Source: Pseudomonas sp. Fl4BN1
Lineage (GTDB): Bacteria > Pseudomonadota > Gammaproteobacteria > Pseudomonadales > Pseudomonadaceae
NCBI RefSeq assembly: GCF_009908285.1
Contig: NZ_JAAARM010000028.1
Location: 1 to 64,000, forward strand
Direction: 5' to 3'
Length of the DNA: 64,000 nucleotides
Under the pieces are notes generated by a model. It had not been told where the DNA came from. It saw nothing but the letters and a program-made list of their open reading frames with translations, and made no database searches. Each line of letters starts with the position of its first letter. Position 1 is the first letter of the stretch. This document shows, piece after piece, positions 37,470 through 45,091 of this stretch. Position numbers and translations under genes: made by a program.

Positions 37470-38267
37470 CTGCACCGTCGCTACCACTACAGTCCGAGCG
37501 ACGAAGTGCAGCGCGTGACGGGCAAACAGCGCGGGGTGACTAACTTCACGTATGACGCCAGTGGCCAACTGCGCAGTCGTCAACCCGATCACTCGTAGTT
37601 GCAGACGGAAGACTTCTCCTACGATCCCGCAGGCAACCTCAGTGGCAGCGGTCGCTGGCAATTTGAGAGCGACAATCGCCTCGTGGCCTTCAAGGACCTG
37701 CGCTTCAGCTACGACACCTGGGGCAATCTCAGTGAAAAAATAGTGTTGCCGGGGGCATGCAACGCTTTCACTACGACAGTGAAAACCGCCTGATCAGAGC
37801 GCAAACCTGGCAAGGATTGCGCCTGCTACAGGAACAGCAGCCGCGATTACACAGCCTGTACCTCTACGAACCCGGCAGCTACGCTCCGATGGCCCGTATT
37901 GACAGCGACCCCAAAACAACCGGAACAGGAAGCCCGCCACTACTACTTCCACACTGACCAGATCGGCCCCCCCCCAAGAAATGACCGACGCCGACGGCCA
38001 CGTGGTGTCGCGTGCGTACTACAAAGCGTGGGGCGGTTTGGAGGCATTGTCACCGAACGTGGTGGAACAGAACCTGCGGTTCAAGGGGCAATACCACGAC
38101 CGCGAAACCGGGCTGTACTACAACACGTTCCGGTACTACGACCCTGCGGTGGGGAGGGGTTTCATGGTGATAAAGCATCTAATGGAATATTTTTACCTAG
38201 CGCCGAGGAACTGGCCAGCCAGACGCGGCTACCAGCACATTGGACAAGCCATCAACTGCAACGCTGA
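37470..38267 (+). pseudogene. Rhs core 3' fragment, copy 3, with remnant of a nuclease tip
   Basis: Reading starts at PLHRRYHYSPSDEVQRVTG, meets TAG at 37596-37598, and continues in the same frame with FSYDPAGNLSGSGRWQF. It shifts frame in an A-tract near 37735 (six A where copy 1 has seven). About 110 bp present in copy 1 are missing at 37808, between two TGGCA repeats. A further shift follows at nine C residues (37967-37975). The core then stops abruptly at DPAVGR. Directly joined in another frame is HGDKASNGIFLPSAEELA (38157-38267), like the C-terminal part of AHH nucleases. Confidence 0.7.
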
Positions 38268-38467
38268 AGGTACGATATTGCTCGAGGATGAGGTCTATGC
38301 GACTGACCATAGAAGCATGGCTCAGGTTAGAAACTTATTTCGGAGGCCCAGCACCTAGAAGAACTGGGGAGCACTTAGAAACTGGTCGGCTAGGTGGCAG
38401 TACTGGCTTAATCCACTTAGGTGGAAGTATCAAATATGGCCAGGCTAGAGGTTGTGAATAGATTTCT

Positions 38468-38629
38468 ATGGATAAGTTCAAGGCCAGAGCAGGATCTATT
38501 GGCAAGGAAGTGTCGCCAATAAACCGAGGAGATAAGCACGCTTTATTTGATGATGGCGAACTGAGCCAAGAGTCGCTGCGTTTAAAGACGCTTGCGATAG
38601 CAAAAAAGGTATTTCAAAAGCAGGGGTAA
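38468..38629 (+). CDS. Small ORF between Rhs copy 3 and Imm26-like gene
   Basis: 53 codons beginning MDKFKARAGSIGKEVSP. The same frame is open further upstream to about 38240, interrupted only by a TAG at 38459-38461, so this may be the end of a longer broken tip or a lost gene. No family recognised. It ends 4 nt before the next gene. Confidence 0.3.
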   Translation: MDKFKARAGSIGKEVSPINRGDKHALFDDGELSQESLRLKTLAIAKKVFQKQG

Positions 38630-38633
38630 GAGG

Positions 38634-39128
38634 ATGTTGCTGAGCAATTTTAAACATTGGGGTTGGGATAGTAAGAAACGAACAATGCTTAGATTCATTA
38701 AGCCAGGTGATATATTTTGCTTTCAAATATCAAATGATAAATTTGGATTTGGTCGAATCATATCGAAGGTAAGCATCGGTCACTCCGCAGAAATATTTGA
38801 TTGCTTTTCGCCCAGGCCATGCTTGCACGACATATTTCCATTTATCTCAAGCAAAGCCACTTTTCCTTTAGTGTTGGATTCGTATAGTTTGTTCGACAAA
38901 AAAATCTCTGGCGAGTGGAGAATTATTGGTCATCAAATCGATATGCCACCCAATAACTTCGAAGGCATATATTTTGTTTGCGGCACCTCAGGTGGACGAA
39001 AAAAAGTTGACATGTTTGGCAATGCTTGCGACGTATCAGACAAGAAGTCTGATGACTACCCGCCATACATGCCTAAAAATCACTATCACGTAATGAATAT
39101 GCTTTCTCTTTTGAATCAGCATCATTGA
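38634..39128 (+). CDS. Imm26-like immunity protein
   Basis: 164 residues, intact. The N-terminal part has FIKPGDIFCFQISNDKFGFGRII, split by me as FIKPGDIFCF and GFGRIISKV, and SAEIFDCFS. This is the pattern of Imm26 proteins, cytoplasmic beta-rich immunity proteins of polymorphic toxin systems. No complete cognate toxin remains upstream. The start is uncertain, since the purine-rich site directly abuts the ATG. AT-rich. Confidence 0.65.
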   Translation: MLLSNFKHWGWDSKKRTMLRFIKPGDIFCFQISNDKFGFGRIISKVSIGHSAEIFDCFSPRPCLHDIFPFISSKATFPLVLDSYSLFDKKISGEWRIIGHQIDMPPNNFEGIYFVCGTSGGRKKVDMFGNACDVSDKKSDDYPPYMPKNHYHVMNMLSLLNQHH

Positions 39129-39404
39129 TATGTTTCAAACTAGGGAAGCTCCGATCAACCCACGGCGAGCGTTCTGTCAGTCGAAACGACAACGACTTTC
39201 GACATTACTTAGCGTAGAAAGGCCCGTCCTGCGTCGTCGGGCTTTTCAGCCCAGTACCCAACATGACACGCGCAACTCGCCCCTACTCTGATGAATCGAA
39301 AATCCTATCGAAAGGACTCAGAGTCAGAGGCGTAAGCCATAGCGTCTGAGGCTATTTAACTCCTTGTTTGTAAAGCGAGCCTGTAGTTAACACTTAGCAA
39401 GCGC
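39129..39404. other. Right edge of the Rhs island, no gene seen
   Basis: About 275 nt without a convincing frame. It includes a weak terminator-like hairpin GCCCG/CGGGC with TTTT at 39217-39246. Confidence 0.55.
39217..39246 (+). terminator. Weak terminator downstream of the Imm26-like gene
   Basis: GCCCG (39222-39226) and CGGGC (39238-39242) flanked by AAA and TTTT. Confidence 0.5.
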
Positions 39405-39701
39405 CTAATCATGAGGCTTTCCTTTGGCGAACGCCGCTTGCTGCTCGGCGCTGGCTTCTTTCTGGTAGAGATTTTTCCATTCGGCGTAGGGCATGCCGTA
39501 CACCACTTCACGGGCGTCATCGAGGCTGACTTCGATCTGACGCTCATCGGCCTCGGCCTTGTACCACTTGGACAGGCAGTTACGGCAGAACCCGGCAAGG
39601 TTCATCAGGTCGATGTTCTGCACGTCCTTGCGGCTGTCCAGATGTGCCACCAGGCGGCGAAAGGCTGCGGCTTCGAGTTCCAGGCGTTGTTGTTCGGTCA
39701 T
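39405..39701 (-). CDS. DUF1244 family protein
   Basis: 98 residues, the usual length for this small conserved proteobacterial family; typical core FCRNCLSKWYKAEADE and YGMPYAEWKNLYQ. The paired cysteines in CRNC may bind a metal. Function unknown. It follows folX on the same strand, so it may be the last gene of the fol group. Confidence 0.88.
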   Translation of the reverse strand: MTEQQRLELEAAAFRRLVAHLDSRKDVQNIDLMNLAGFCRNCLSKWYKAEADERQIEVSLDDAREVVYGMPYAEWKNLYQKEASAEQQAAFAKGKPHD

Positions 39702-39785
39702 GGGGTCTCTCCGAGACAGCGGCCAGCTGCAAGCCGTAAAAAGATGCGCTTGAAGTGTGTTGCTGGCTGTTTTTTTGGCTGTTCT

Positions 39786-40166
39786 TTATGCTTTATCCCG
39801 GCTGGCCGCTAGGGTGATCGACACCGATTCGGCAAAGCGCAGGGCGTGGGGTTTATCGACTTCGACTTCGGCGTATTGCACCGAAGCGTTGCTCATCACC
39901 AGGTCCAGCAGCTCCTGGGTCAGGCGCTCCAGCAGGGCGAAGCGGTTGCCTTCGACGTGGGCGATGATCGCCTTGGTAATGGTGCGGTAGTTCAGCGCGT
40001 GATCTATGTCATTGTCGCGCACCGCATCCTGGGCGGCATACAGGATGGTCAGGTTGATCAGCACATCCTGCTTGTTGAGGATCTCTTCCTCGTTGATTCC
40101 GATGTAGGTCCGCAGGAGCAGGTCCTTGACTCGGATGCGAGCCATTCCTGGCTGAAGTTGTGGCAT
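39786..40166 (-). CDS. folX: Dihydroneopterin triphosphate 2'-epimerase
   Basis: 126 residues from ATG 40166, 2 nt after the folE stop; longer frames upstream run through folE in another frame. It is closer to FolX than to FolB: RTYIGINEEEI, DALNYRT-like HALNYRTITK, and HVEGNRFALLERLTQ. It converts dihydroneopterin triphosphate to dihydromonapterin triphosphate. With FolE and FolM it forms the tetrahydromonapterin route, the cofactor used by phenylalanine hydroxylase in Pseudomonas. Confidence 0.9.
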   Translation of the reverse strand: MPQLQPGMARIRVKDLLLRTYIGINEEEILNKQDVLINLTILYAAQDAVRDNDIDHALNYRTITKAIIAHVEGNRFALLERLTQELLDLVMSNASVQYAEVEVDKPHALRFAESVSITLAASRDKA

Positions 40167-40168
40167 TG

Positions 40169-40729
40169 CTACTTGCTCCGTCCAATCAATTGCAGGAATT
40201 CCTGGCGTGTGGTGCTCGACTCGCGAAAGGCGCCGAGCATCACCGAGGTATGCATGGTGGAATTCTGTTTCTCGACGCCGCGCATCATCATGCACATGTG
40301 CTTGGCCTCGATCACCACCGCGACGCCTGCGGCCTGGGTTACGGCCTGTACCGCGTCGGCGATTTCCCGGGTGAGATTTTCCTGGATCTGCAGGCGTCTG
40401 GCGAACATATCGACAATCCGCGCGATCTTCGACAGCCCGAGCACCTTGCCGGTAGGAATATAAGCCACATGGGCCTTGCCGATGAAGGGCAGCAGGTGAT
40501 GTTCGCACAGGGAATACAGCTCGATGTCGGCGACGATCACCATTTCATCGCTGTCGGAGGCGAACAGTGCACCGTTGACGATGTCCTCCACCGATTGGCT
40601 GTAGCCATGACACAGGTACTGCATGGCCTTGGCCGCGCGCTTGGGCGTGTCGAGCAAACCTTCGCGCTCGGGGTCTTCGCCGAGGCCCTTGAGGATCTCG
40701 CGGTAGTGCTGGGGCAGGGAAAGGCTCAT
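40169..40729 (-). CDS. folE: GTP cyclohydrolase I
   Basis: 186 residues. Zinc and catalytic residues are in CEHHLLPFIGKAHVAYIP, and the conserved SKIARIVDMFARRLQ follows. It makes dihydroneopterin triphosphate from GTP. It is between folM and folX. Homologues in P. putida have been reported as light-responsive, which is of interest given the photoreceptor-like genes nearby. Confidence 0.96.
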   Translation of the reverse strand: MSLSLPQHYREILKGLGEDPEREGLLDTPKRAAKAMQYLCHGYSQSVEDIVNGALFASDSDEMVIVADIELYSLCEHHLLPFIGKAHVAYIPTGKVLGLSKIARIVDMFARRLQIQENLTREIADAVQAVTQAAGVAVVIEAKHMCMMMRGVEKQNSTMHTSVMLGAFRESSTTRQEFLQLIGRSK

Positions 40730-40752
40730 GCAGGGTCCTCGCGGGGGGCGGC

Positions 40753-41463
40753 TTACTTGAGGTGCCGCCCGCCGTTAACGGTCAGGGTGGTGCCGGTGAC
40801 ATAGGGGTTGTCCAGCAGATAGCGCAGGCTCTGGTAGATCACTTCGCTGCCGGGTTCGATGCCCAGCGCGGATTTGGCCAGGGCCTTGGCGCGGTATGCC
40901 GCGTCGTCGTCGGGGTTGAACAATAGCAGGGCCGGAGCGATGCCGTTGACCTTGATTGTCGGGGCGTATTTCGCCGCGAAGGACAAGGTCAGGCTGTCCA
41001 GCCCGGCTTTGCTGGCGCAGTAGGCGATGTGCTTGCTGCTGCCTTTGCGGGTCACGTCGTCGCTGATGTGGATGATGTCTGCCGGGCTCGAACGTTGCAG
41101 CAGTTCGGCGCAGTGCAGGTTGATCAGGTAGGGCGCGAGCATGTGCACGCTGAACATCCGGGTGAAGGCGGCGCTTTCCTGGTCGGGGCTTTCCTCCAGC
41201 CACTCCGAGGCGTTGTGGACGATGGCCCGCAAACAGTCGGTGTGGTTTTTCACCTCGTTGATCAGGGCCAGGATTGCACCTTCGCTGGAGAGGTCGGCGA
41301 ACAGCAGCGTCGCGCCTTTGTCACGCAGGGTTTGCAGGCCGGGGCGTTCGCTGCGGTAGGTGACGATCACCGACTGCCCGTCTTCCAGCAGGCGCAGGGC
41401 GCAGTGCAGGCCGACACGCTGGCTGGCACCCGTGATCAGGATCGGGGCGGTAGAGGTGTTCAT
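40753..41463 (-). CDS. folM: Dihydromonapterin reductase
   Basis: The start is taken at 41463 (MNTSTAPILITGA); 236 residues. SDR fold with the variant cofactor motif TGASQRVG, the active-site YCASK, and an Arg-rich NADPH preference loop (TYRSER). FolM reduces dihydromonapterin to tetrahydromonapterin. First gene of the folM-folE-folX group. Confidence 0.92.
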   Translation of the reverse strand: MNTSTAPILITGASQRVGLHCALRLLEDGQSVIVTYRSERPGLQTLRDKGATLLFADLSSEGAILALINEVKNHTDCLRAIVHNASEWLEESPDQESAAFTRMFSVHMLAPYLINLHCAELLQRSSPADIIHISDDVTRKGSSKHIAYCASKAGLDSLTLSFAAKYAPTIKVNGIAPALLLFNPDDDAAYRAKALAKSALGIEPGSEVIYQSLRYLLDNPYVTGTTLTVNGGRHLK

Positions 41464-41531
41464 GGAGTGCTCGCGTCGCGGATAGAGCAAAACTATACCA
41501 GTGGGTGAGGCCCTGTGCCTGCTGGTCAGGG

Positions 41532-41587
41532 CTTCGCTGGCAAGTCAGTTCCTGCACGGGGTGTGCCGGAGCCGGCTTGCCGGAGAA
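41532..41587. repeat. REP doublet, degenerate
   Basis: CTTCGCTGGCAAGTCAGTTC followed by GCCGGAGCCGGCTTGCCGG. Same half-order as at 23782 but with more mismatches. It lies between folM and the monooxygenase-like gene. Confidence 0.7.
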
Positions 41588-42157
41588 TCACCGATTCTGC
41601 GTCGAGGGCGCCGCGGGTAGCGGGCGAGCCGGGGTGTTGTTCAGCCAGTTGGCCAGCAGCCGGGTGGACAGTGGAATGAAGAGATAGACCATCAGTGGGG
41701 TCAGCGCCAAGGTGCTGACGAACACCCTGGGCAGCAGGCTCAGGTCGCTGAGCAAAGGGCCGAGGACGAAGTTGAATAGCAGCGACACCGGGAAGAATGC
41801 CAGCCAGATGGCCACGGCCTGCTTCCAGCGCGGTGGCCGCTGTCCGGCGGCACCGAACCAGCCGTCGATGCCACTGACCCGGTGTTCCGAAGGGTGGGCA
41901 AACAGGTCGCTGCCCCGGGCCAGCCAGGCGGTACGCGAGGCGGAGTGTTCCCAGGTGTGCAGGGTGTGTTCGTCGGCGAAGCGGAAGATGATCTGGAATT
42001 CGTCATCGTCGGGCGGTGGCGCAAGGACACCAGAACCCAGGTAGCCGGGAAAGTCGGTGGCCAGTTGTTCGCCTTCGCGCAGCCAGGCGATCAGGTCCTG
42101 GTAACGGCCGTCGGCAACGCGCCGGGCAACCATCAGGGTGACGGGTGAGGTAGACAT
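41588..42157 (-). CDS. Antibiotic biosynthesis monooxygenase (ABM) domain membrane protein
   Basis: The start is ATG 42157 with ACGGAG upstream; 189 residues. An ABM ferredoxin-like domain (about 5-95, with FQIIFRFADEHTLHTWE) is followed by two membrane helices (about 115-135 and 145-165). Proteins of this build are widespread and uncharacterised. It is divergent from the MerR-type regulator, whose target it may be. Confidence 0.85.
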   Translation of the reverse strand: MSTSPVTLMVARRVADGRYQDLIAWLREGEQLATDFPGYLGSGVLAPPPDDDEFQIIFRFADEHTLHTWEHSASRTAWLARGSDLFAHPSEHRVSGIDGWFGAAGQRPPRWKQAVAIWLAFFPVSLLFNFVLGPLLSDLSLLPRVFVSTLALTPLMVYLFIPLSTRLLANWLNNTPARPLPAAPSTQNR

Positions 42158-42369
42158 TATGTATCTCCGTAAAACCAATGCGCGGCCTGGGTAAGACCGT
42201 CGCTTGACGTGGCACCGGGGTAGTGGCGCCGCGTCTGATGCAAGCAAGGATTATTCCTGATTGGCGCGTGCGTACCAATGACAGCGGTCGGTTTTTCTCG
42301 CGCTTGAAGCATCGGCACCTGGGGGGAGTAGAATGGTCGCCACTTTGTTTCTCGGTGTTTTCTCCCCAG

Positions 42370-43329
42370 ATGCCCGTCATTACTGAACTTGCCCCTGTCG
42401 CTCAGGCCCCTGACCCCGCCCGTCAGGATGAGTTGTTTCCGATCCGTGAGGTGGCGCGCCTGACCGGTATCAACCCAGTGACCCTGCGGGCCTGGGAACG
42501 ACGCTATGGTCTGATTCAGCCGACACGCACCGAAAGCGGGCATCGCCTGTACTCCATGCACGATGTTGAGGCAGTGCGAGAGATCCTCGGCTGGATCGAA
42601 CGCGGTGTGGCGGTGAGCAAGGTCGGCAAGATCATGGCCAAGAGCCGGGCCGCCCAGGCTCAGGTCAGGGCCCCGGTGGATGATGGCCTGCAAGGTGAAT
42701 ACGGCCAGTGGCGTGATCAGTTGAAACTGGCGGTGAGCGCTTTCGATGAGCAGCAACTGGAGCGCCTCTACGGGCAGATATTTTCCAGCTATGCCTTGCC
42801 TGTGGTGTTCCAGGACATCTTCCTGCCGTTCTGGAGGCAACTGCTGCAGGATCAGAACACCTTTGGCCAGACCAGCGAATGGTTGTTCCTGGACAGTTTT
42901 CTAAGGGCGCGGATCACCCAGCGGCTGTTGTTGCAGCGGACCACCCAGAGCCGGCAGTTACTGCTGACGGCGCTCAACCAGCAGTGTCGCGAGCTGGAGT
43001 TGCTGGTGACGGCGCTGATGCTCGGGCATGACCAACTCGGTGTGCGCCTGCTGGGGCCGGGAGCGCCGCTGGATGAGCTGACCCTGGTCTGTGAAAAGCT
43101 CAAGCCGGTCGCCCTCGTGGTGTTTTCCAATCACGCCCCGACGGCTGAGTTGCCCAAGCGTCTCAAGCGTCTGGCGCTAACCCTGGATTGTCCGTTGATG
43201 CTCGCCGGCAGTGCGGCGGATTTGGCTCAGGACAGTCTTGTCGGTTCGCCGGTGGCCTGCCTGGGTAACGAGGGGCGTTTGATGCAGCAACGCCTGCGGC
43301 AGTTTCTCAGCGGTGGCCTGGATACTTGA
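42370..43329 (+). CDS. MerR-family regulator of the LitR/CarH shape, lacking cobalamin residues
   Basis: 319 residues from ATG 42370. The MerR helix-turn-helix is at about 20-90 (IREVARLTGINPVTLRAWERRYG). A helical domain follows (about 125-200), then a Rossmann-like part (about 215-319). In CarH the helical domain has a Trp/Glu-His pair and the Rossmann part an E-x-H motif. Here the matching places read WLFLDSFLRAR and LGHDQLGVRL, so the cobalamin-ligand histidines seem absent. It may be a B12-independent paralogue of the kind seen as multiple PplR copies in P. putida. Divergent from the ABM gene. Confidence 0.85.
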   Translation: MPVITELAPVAQAPDPARQDELFPIREVARLTGINPVTLRAWERRYGLIQPTRTESGHRLYSMHDVEAVREILGWIERGVAVSKVGKIMAKSRAAQAQVRAPVDDGLQGEYGQWRDQLKLAVSAFDEQQLERLYGQIFSSYALPVVFQDIFLPFWRQLLQDQNTFGQTSEWLFLDSFLRARITQRLLLQRTTQSRQLLLTALNQQCRELELLVTALMLGHDQLGVRLLGPGAPLDELTLVCEKLKPVALVVFSNHAPTAELPKRLKRLALTLDCPLMLAGSAADLAQDSLVGSPVACLGNEGRLMQQRLRQFLSGGLDT

Positions 43330-43347
43330 AGCCACTGGAACGTGGCT

Positions 43348-43953
43348 TCAAGTGTGCAAGGCGGGGTGCGTGTGGCGGTGCTGCTGGAGGATGAACTGGC
43401 GCAGGCGCTCGGTTTCCTCCTCATCACTCTGATCCAGGCGATAGGCGTAGAAACCCGCTTCGGTCTGACGTTCGAAGCGCCCATGCAGGGCAATCCGCTC
43501 ATACCCCGAAGGGCTGAACCAGAGGCCGAACTGCTTCGGTGGCCGGGTACGGTTGCGGATCTCCAGCAACACCCCTTTGAACGATACTTCACGTACCCAC
43601 AGGCGCCCGGGCTGGCCCTTGACGTTCTCCAGCGCCACTGGTTCCTCCAGCGCCAGGCGCCAGGGCCGGACCATGGGCCCGTCCTCGAAGATGCTCGGCA
43701 CCCCCAGGCGCAGATGCAGGGCATGGAACTCATCTTCCACCAGCTGCAGCGGGAACGTCATCTGCTGATTGTCGAAATGCGCCTGGAGCGTGACCTTCTC
43801 GCTGGCCGCCAGCCGGGTCAACAGATCACGGATCTGCGAGCCGCCATTGACCAGCAGGCTCGATGTGGCATCGCGCACATTGAGCTGCGGGTTGTGCTGC
43901 ATGGTCTGGATGAAGTCCAGTTCATCCTGAGTGAGGAGGGTGTCACGCTGCAT
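43348..43953 (-). CDS. Conserved hypothetical protein, possibly YcgR/PilZ-like
   Basis: 201 residues from ATG 43953 (MQRDTLLTQDEL). The N-terminal half is helical then beta-rich; the segment EKVTLQAHFDNQQMTFPLQLV and the later REVSFKGVLLEIRN resemble YcgR-N and PilZ layouts, but the RxxxR and DxSxxG ligand motifs of c-di-GMP binding are not clearly present. No signal peptide. It lies between the MerR-type regulator and the LOV gene, same strand as the latter. Function unknown. Confidence 0.7.
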   Translation of the reverse strand: MQRDTLLTQDELDFIQTMQHNPQLNVRDATSSLLVNGGSQIRDLLTRLAASEKVTLQAHFDNQQMTFPLQLVEDEFHALHLRLGVPSIFEDGPMVRPWRLALEEPVALENVKGQPGRLWVREVSFKGVLLEIRNRTRPPKQFGLWFSPSGYERIALHGRFERQTEAGFYAYRLDQSDEEETERLRQFILQQHRHTHPALHT

Positions 43954-44007
43954 GATGTTGCTCGAGGGGTGGGAAGACAAATCGGCGGGGAGTATCCCTA
44001 CAGACCA

Positions 44008-44481
44008 TTAAACCTGTGACTTGTTAGAGCCGTTGGTCGCCTTGAGAGCGGCCAGTTCGGCCTGCACGTCGGCCAGCTGTTGTTCGATCTGGAGCAGACG
44101 TTGCTGGGCCTTGATCTGGATGCTGACGTCTTTTTGCACACCAATGAAATAGGTCAGTTGATCACTGTCGTTGAACACCGGGGTGATCGACAGCTCGTTC
44201 CAGAAGTGGCTGCCATCCTTGCGGTAGTTGCGCAGCACTTCACGGCACGGCTGGCCTTGGCTCAGGGCCAGGCGAATTCTTTCCAGCCCCGGCTGGTCAC
44301 GGTCCCCGGACTGCAGGAAGCGGCAGTCCTGGTATAGCACGTCGTCGGCGCTGTAGCCGGTCAGTCGCTCGAAAGCCGGGTTGACGTAAATCACGATGTT
44401 GTCTTCGCCTTCCTGTTCGGCGACCACAATCCCGTCGTTGGAGGCGTTGATCATCCGTTGCAGCAGATGAGCGTTGATCAT
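44008..44481 (-). CDS. Short LOV blue-light photoreceptor
   Basis: 157 residues: one LOV/PAS core (about 15-120) with short N-cap and a C-terminal coiled helix (J-alpha, about 122-148). The photoactive cysteine is Cys53 in YQDCRFLQSGDRDQ, with FMN-contact Asn/Gln residues in NYRKDGSHFWNELSI and YFIGVQKDVS. Length, start (MINAHLLQ) and Cys53 match the short LOV proteins of P. putida (SB1-LOV type), which have no output domain. It lies 55 nt from the hypothetical gene on the same strand. Confidence 0.92.
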   Translation of the reverse strand: MINAHLLQRMINASNDGIVVAEQEGEDNIVIYVNPAFERLTGYSADDVLYQDCRFLQSGDRDQPGLERIRLALSQGQPCREVLRNYRKDGSHFWNELSITPVFNDSDQLTYFIGVQKDVSIQIKAQQRLLQIEQQLADVQAELAALKATNGSNKSQV

Positions 44482-44635
44482 CCTGAAGTTCCGCTATCGA
44501 TCAGCAAGTGCTGGATTCTAAGGCATGTTGGCACGCTGTCCACCGGCGCTTTTCAGGGCCCGCAGCAGCAGAAACGGGATTTTACTCCGTAGCTGTTAAT
44601 ATCCCAGTCTTTTAGTCAGCTTCAGGAACAGATTG

Positions 44636-45091
44636 ATGAAAGTCGCCATCCTTTCCGGCTCGGTATACGGCACGGCTGAAGAAGTCGCCCGGCACGCCGC
44701 CAAGCTCCTCAACGCCGCAGGTTTCGAGGCCTGGCACAACCCGCGGGCAACCCTGGTCGACGTCCAGGACTTTGCTCCGCAGGCGCTGCTGGCGGTGACC
44801 TCGACCACCGGCATGGGCGAGCTTCCGGATAACCTGCTGCCTTTGTATTCGACCATTCGCGATCAATTGCCGGCCGCCTGGCGCGGTTTGCCGGGGGCGG
44901 TGATCGGTCTTGGGGATTCCAGTTACGGCGATACCTTCTGCGGCGGTGGCGAGCAGCTGCGTGAACTGTTCGCCGAGCTGGGGGTGCAGGAAGTGCTGCC
45001 GATGCTGCGCCTGGACGCCAGCGAAAGCGTGACCCCGGAAACCGACGCCGAGCCTTGGCTGGCCGAGCTGATCAGCGCCCTGCGGGGCTGA
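44636..45091 (+). CDS. Flavodoxin (MioC-like)
   Basis: 151 residues from ATG 44636, AGGAA site upstream. FMN phosphate loop SGSVYGTAEEVA at the N-terminus, then STTGMGELPDN and GLGDSSYGDTFC for ring stacking. Electron carrier; the partner is unknown. Its end overlaps the end of the convergent LysR gene by 20 nt. Confidence 0.92.
   Translation: MKVAILSGSVYGTAEEVARHAAKLLNAAGFEAWHNPRATLVDVQDFAPQALLAVTSTTGMGELPDNLLPLYSTIRDQLPAAWRGLPGAVIGLGDSSYGDTFCGGGEQLRELFAELGVQEVLPMLRLDASESVTPETDAEPWLAELISALRG

Noticed and set aside
37967..37975. Nine-C tract as a phase-variable switch
   Set aside because: The same copy has an upstream stop, another frameshift and a large deletion, so switching this tract could not restore a protein.
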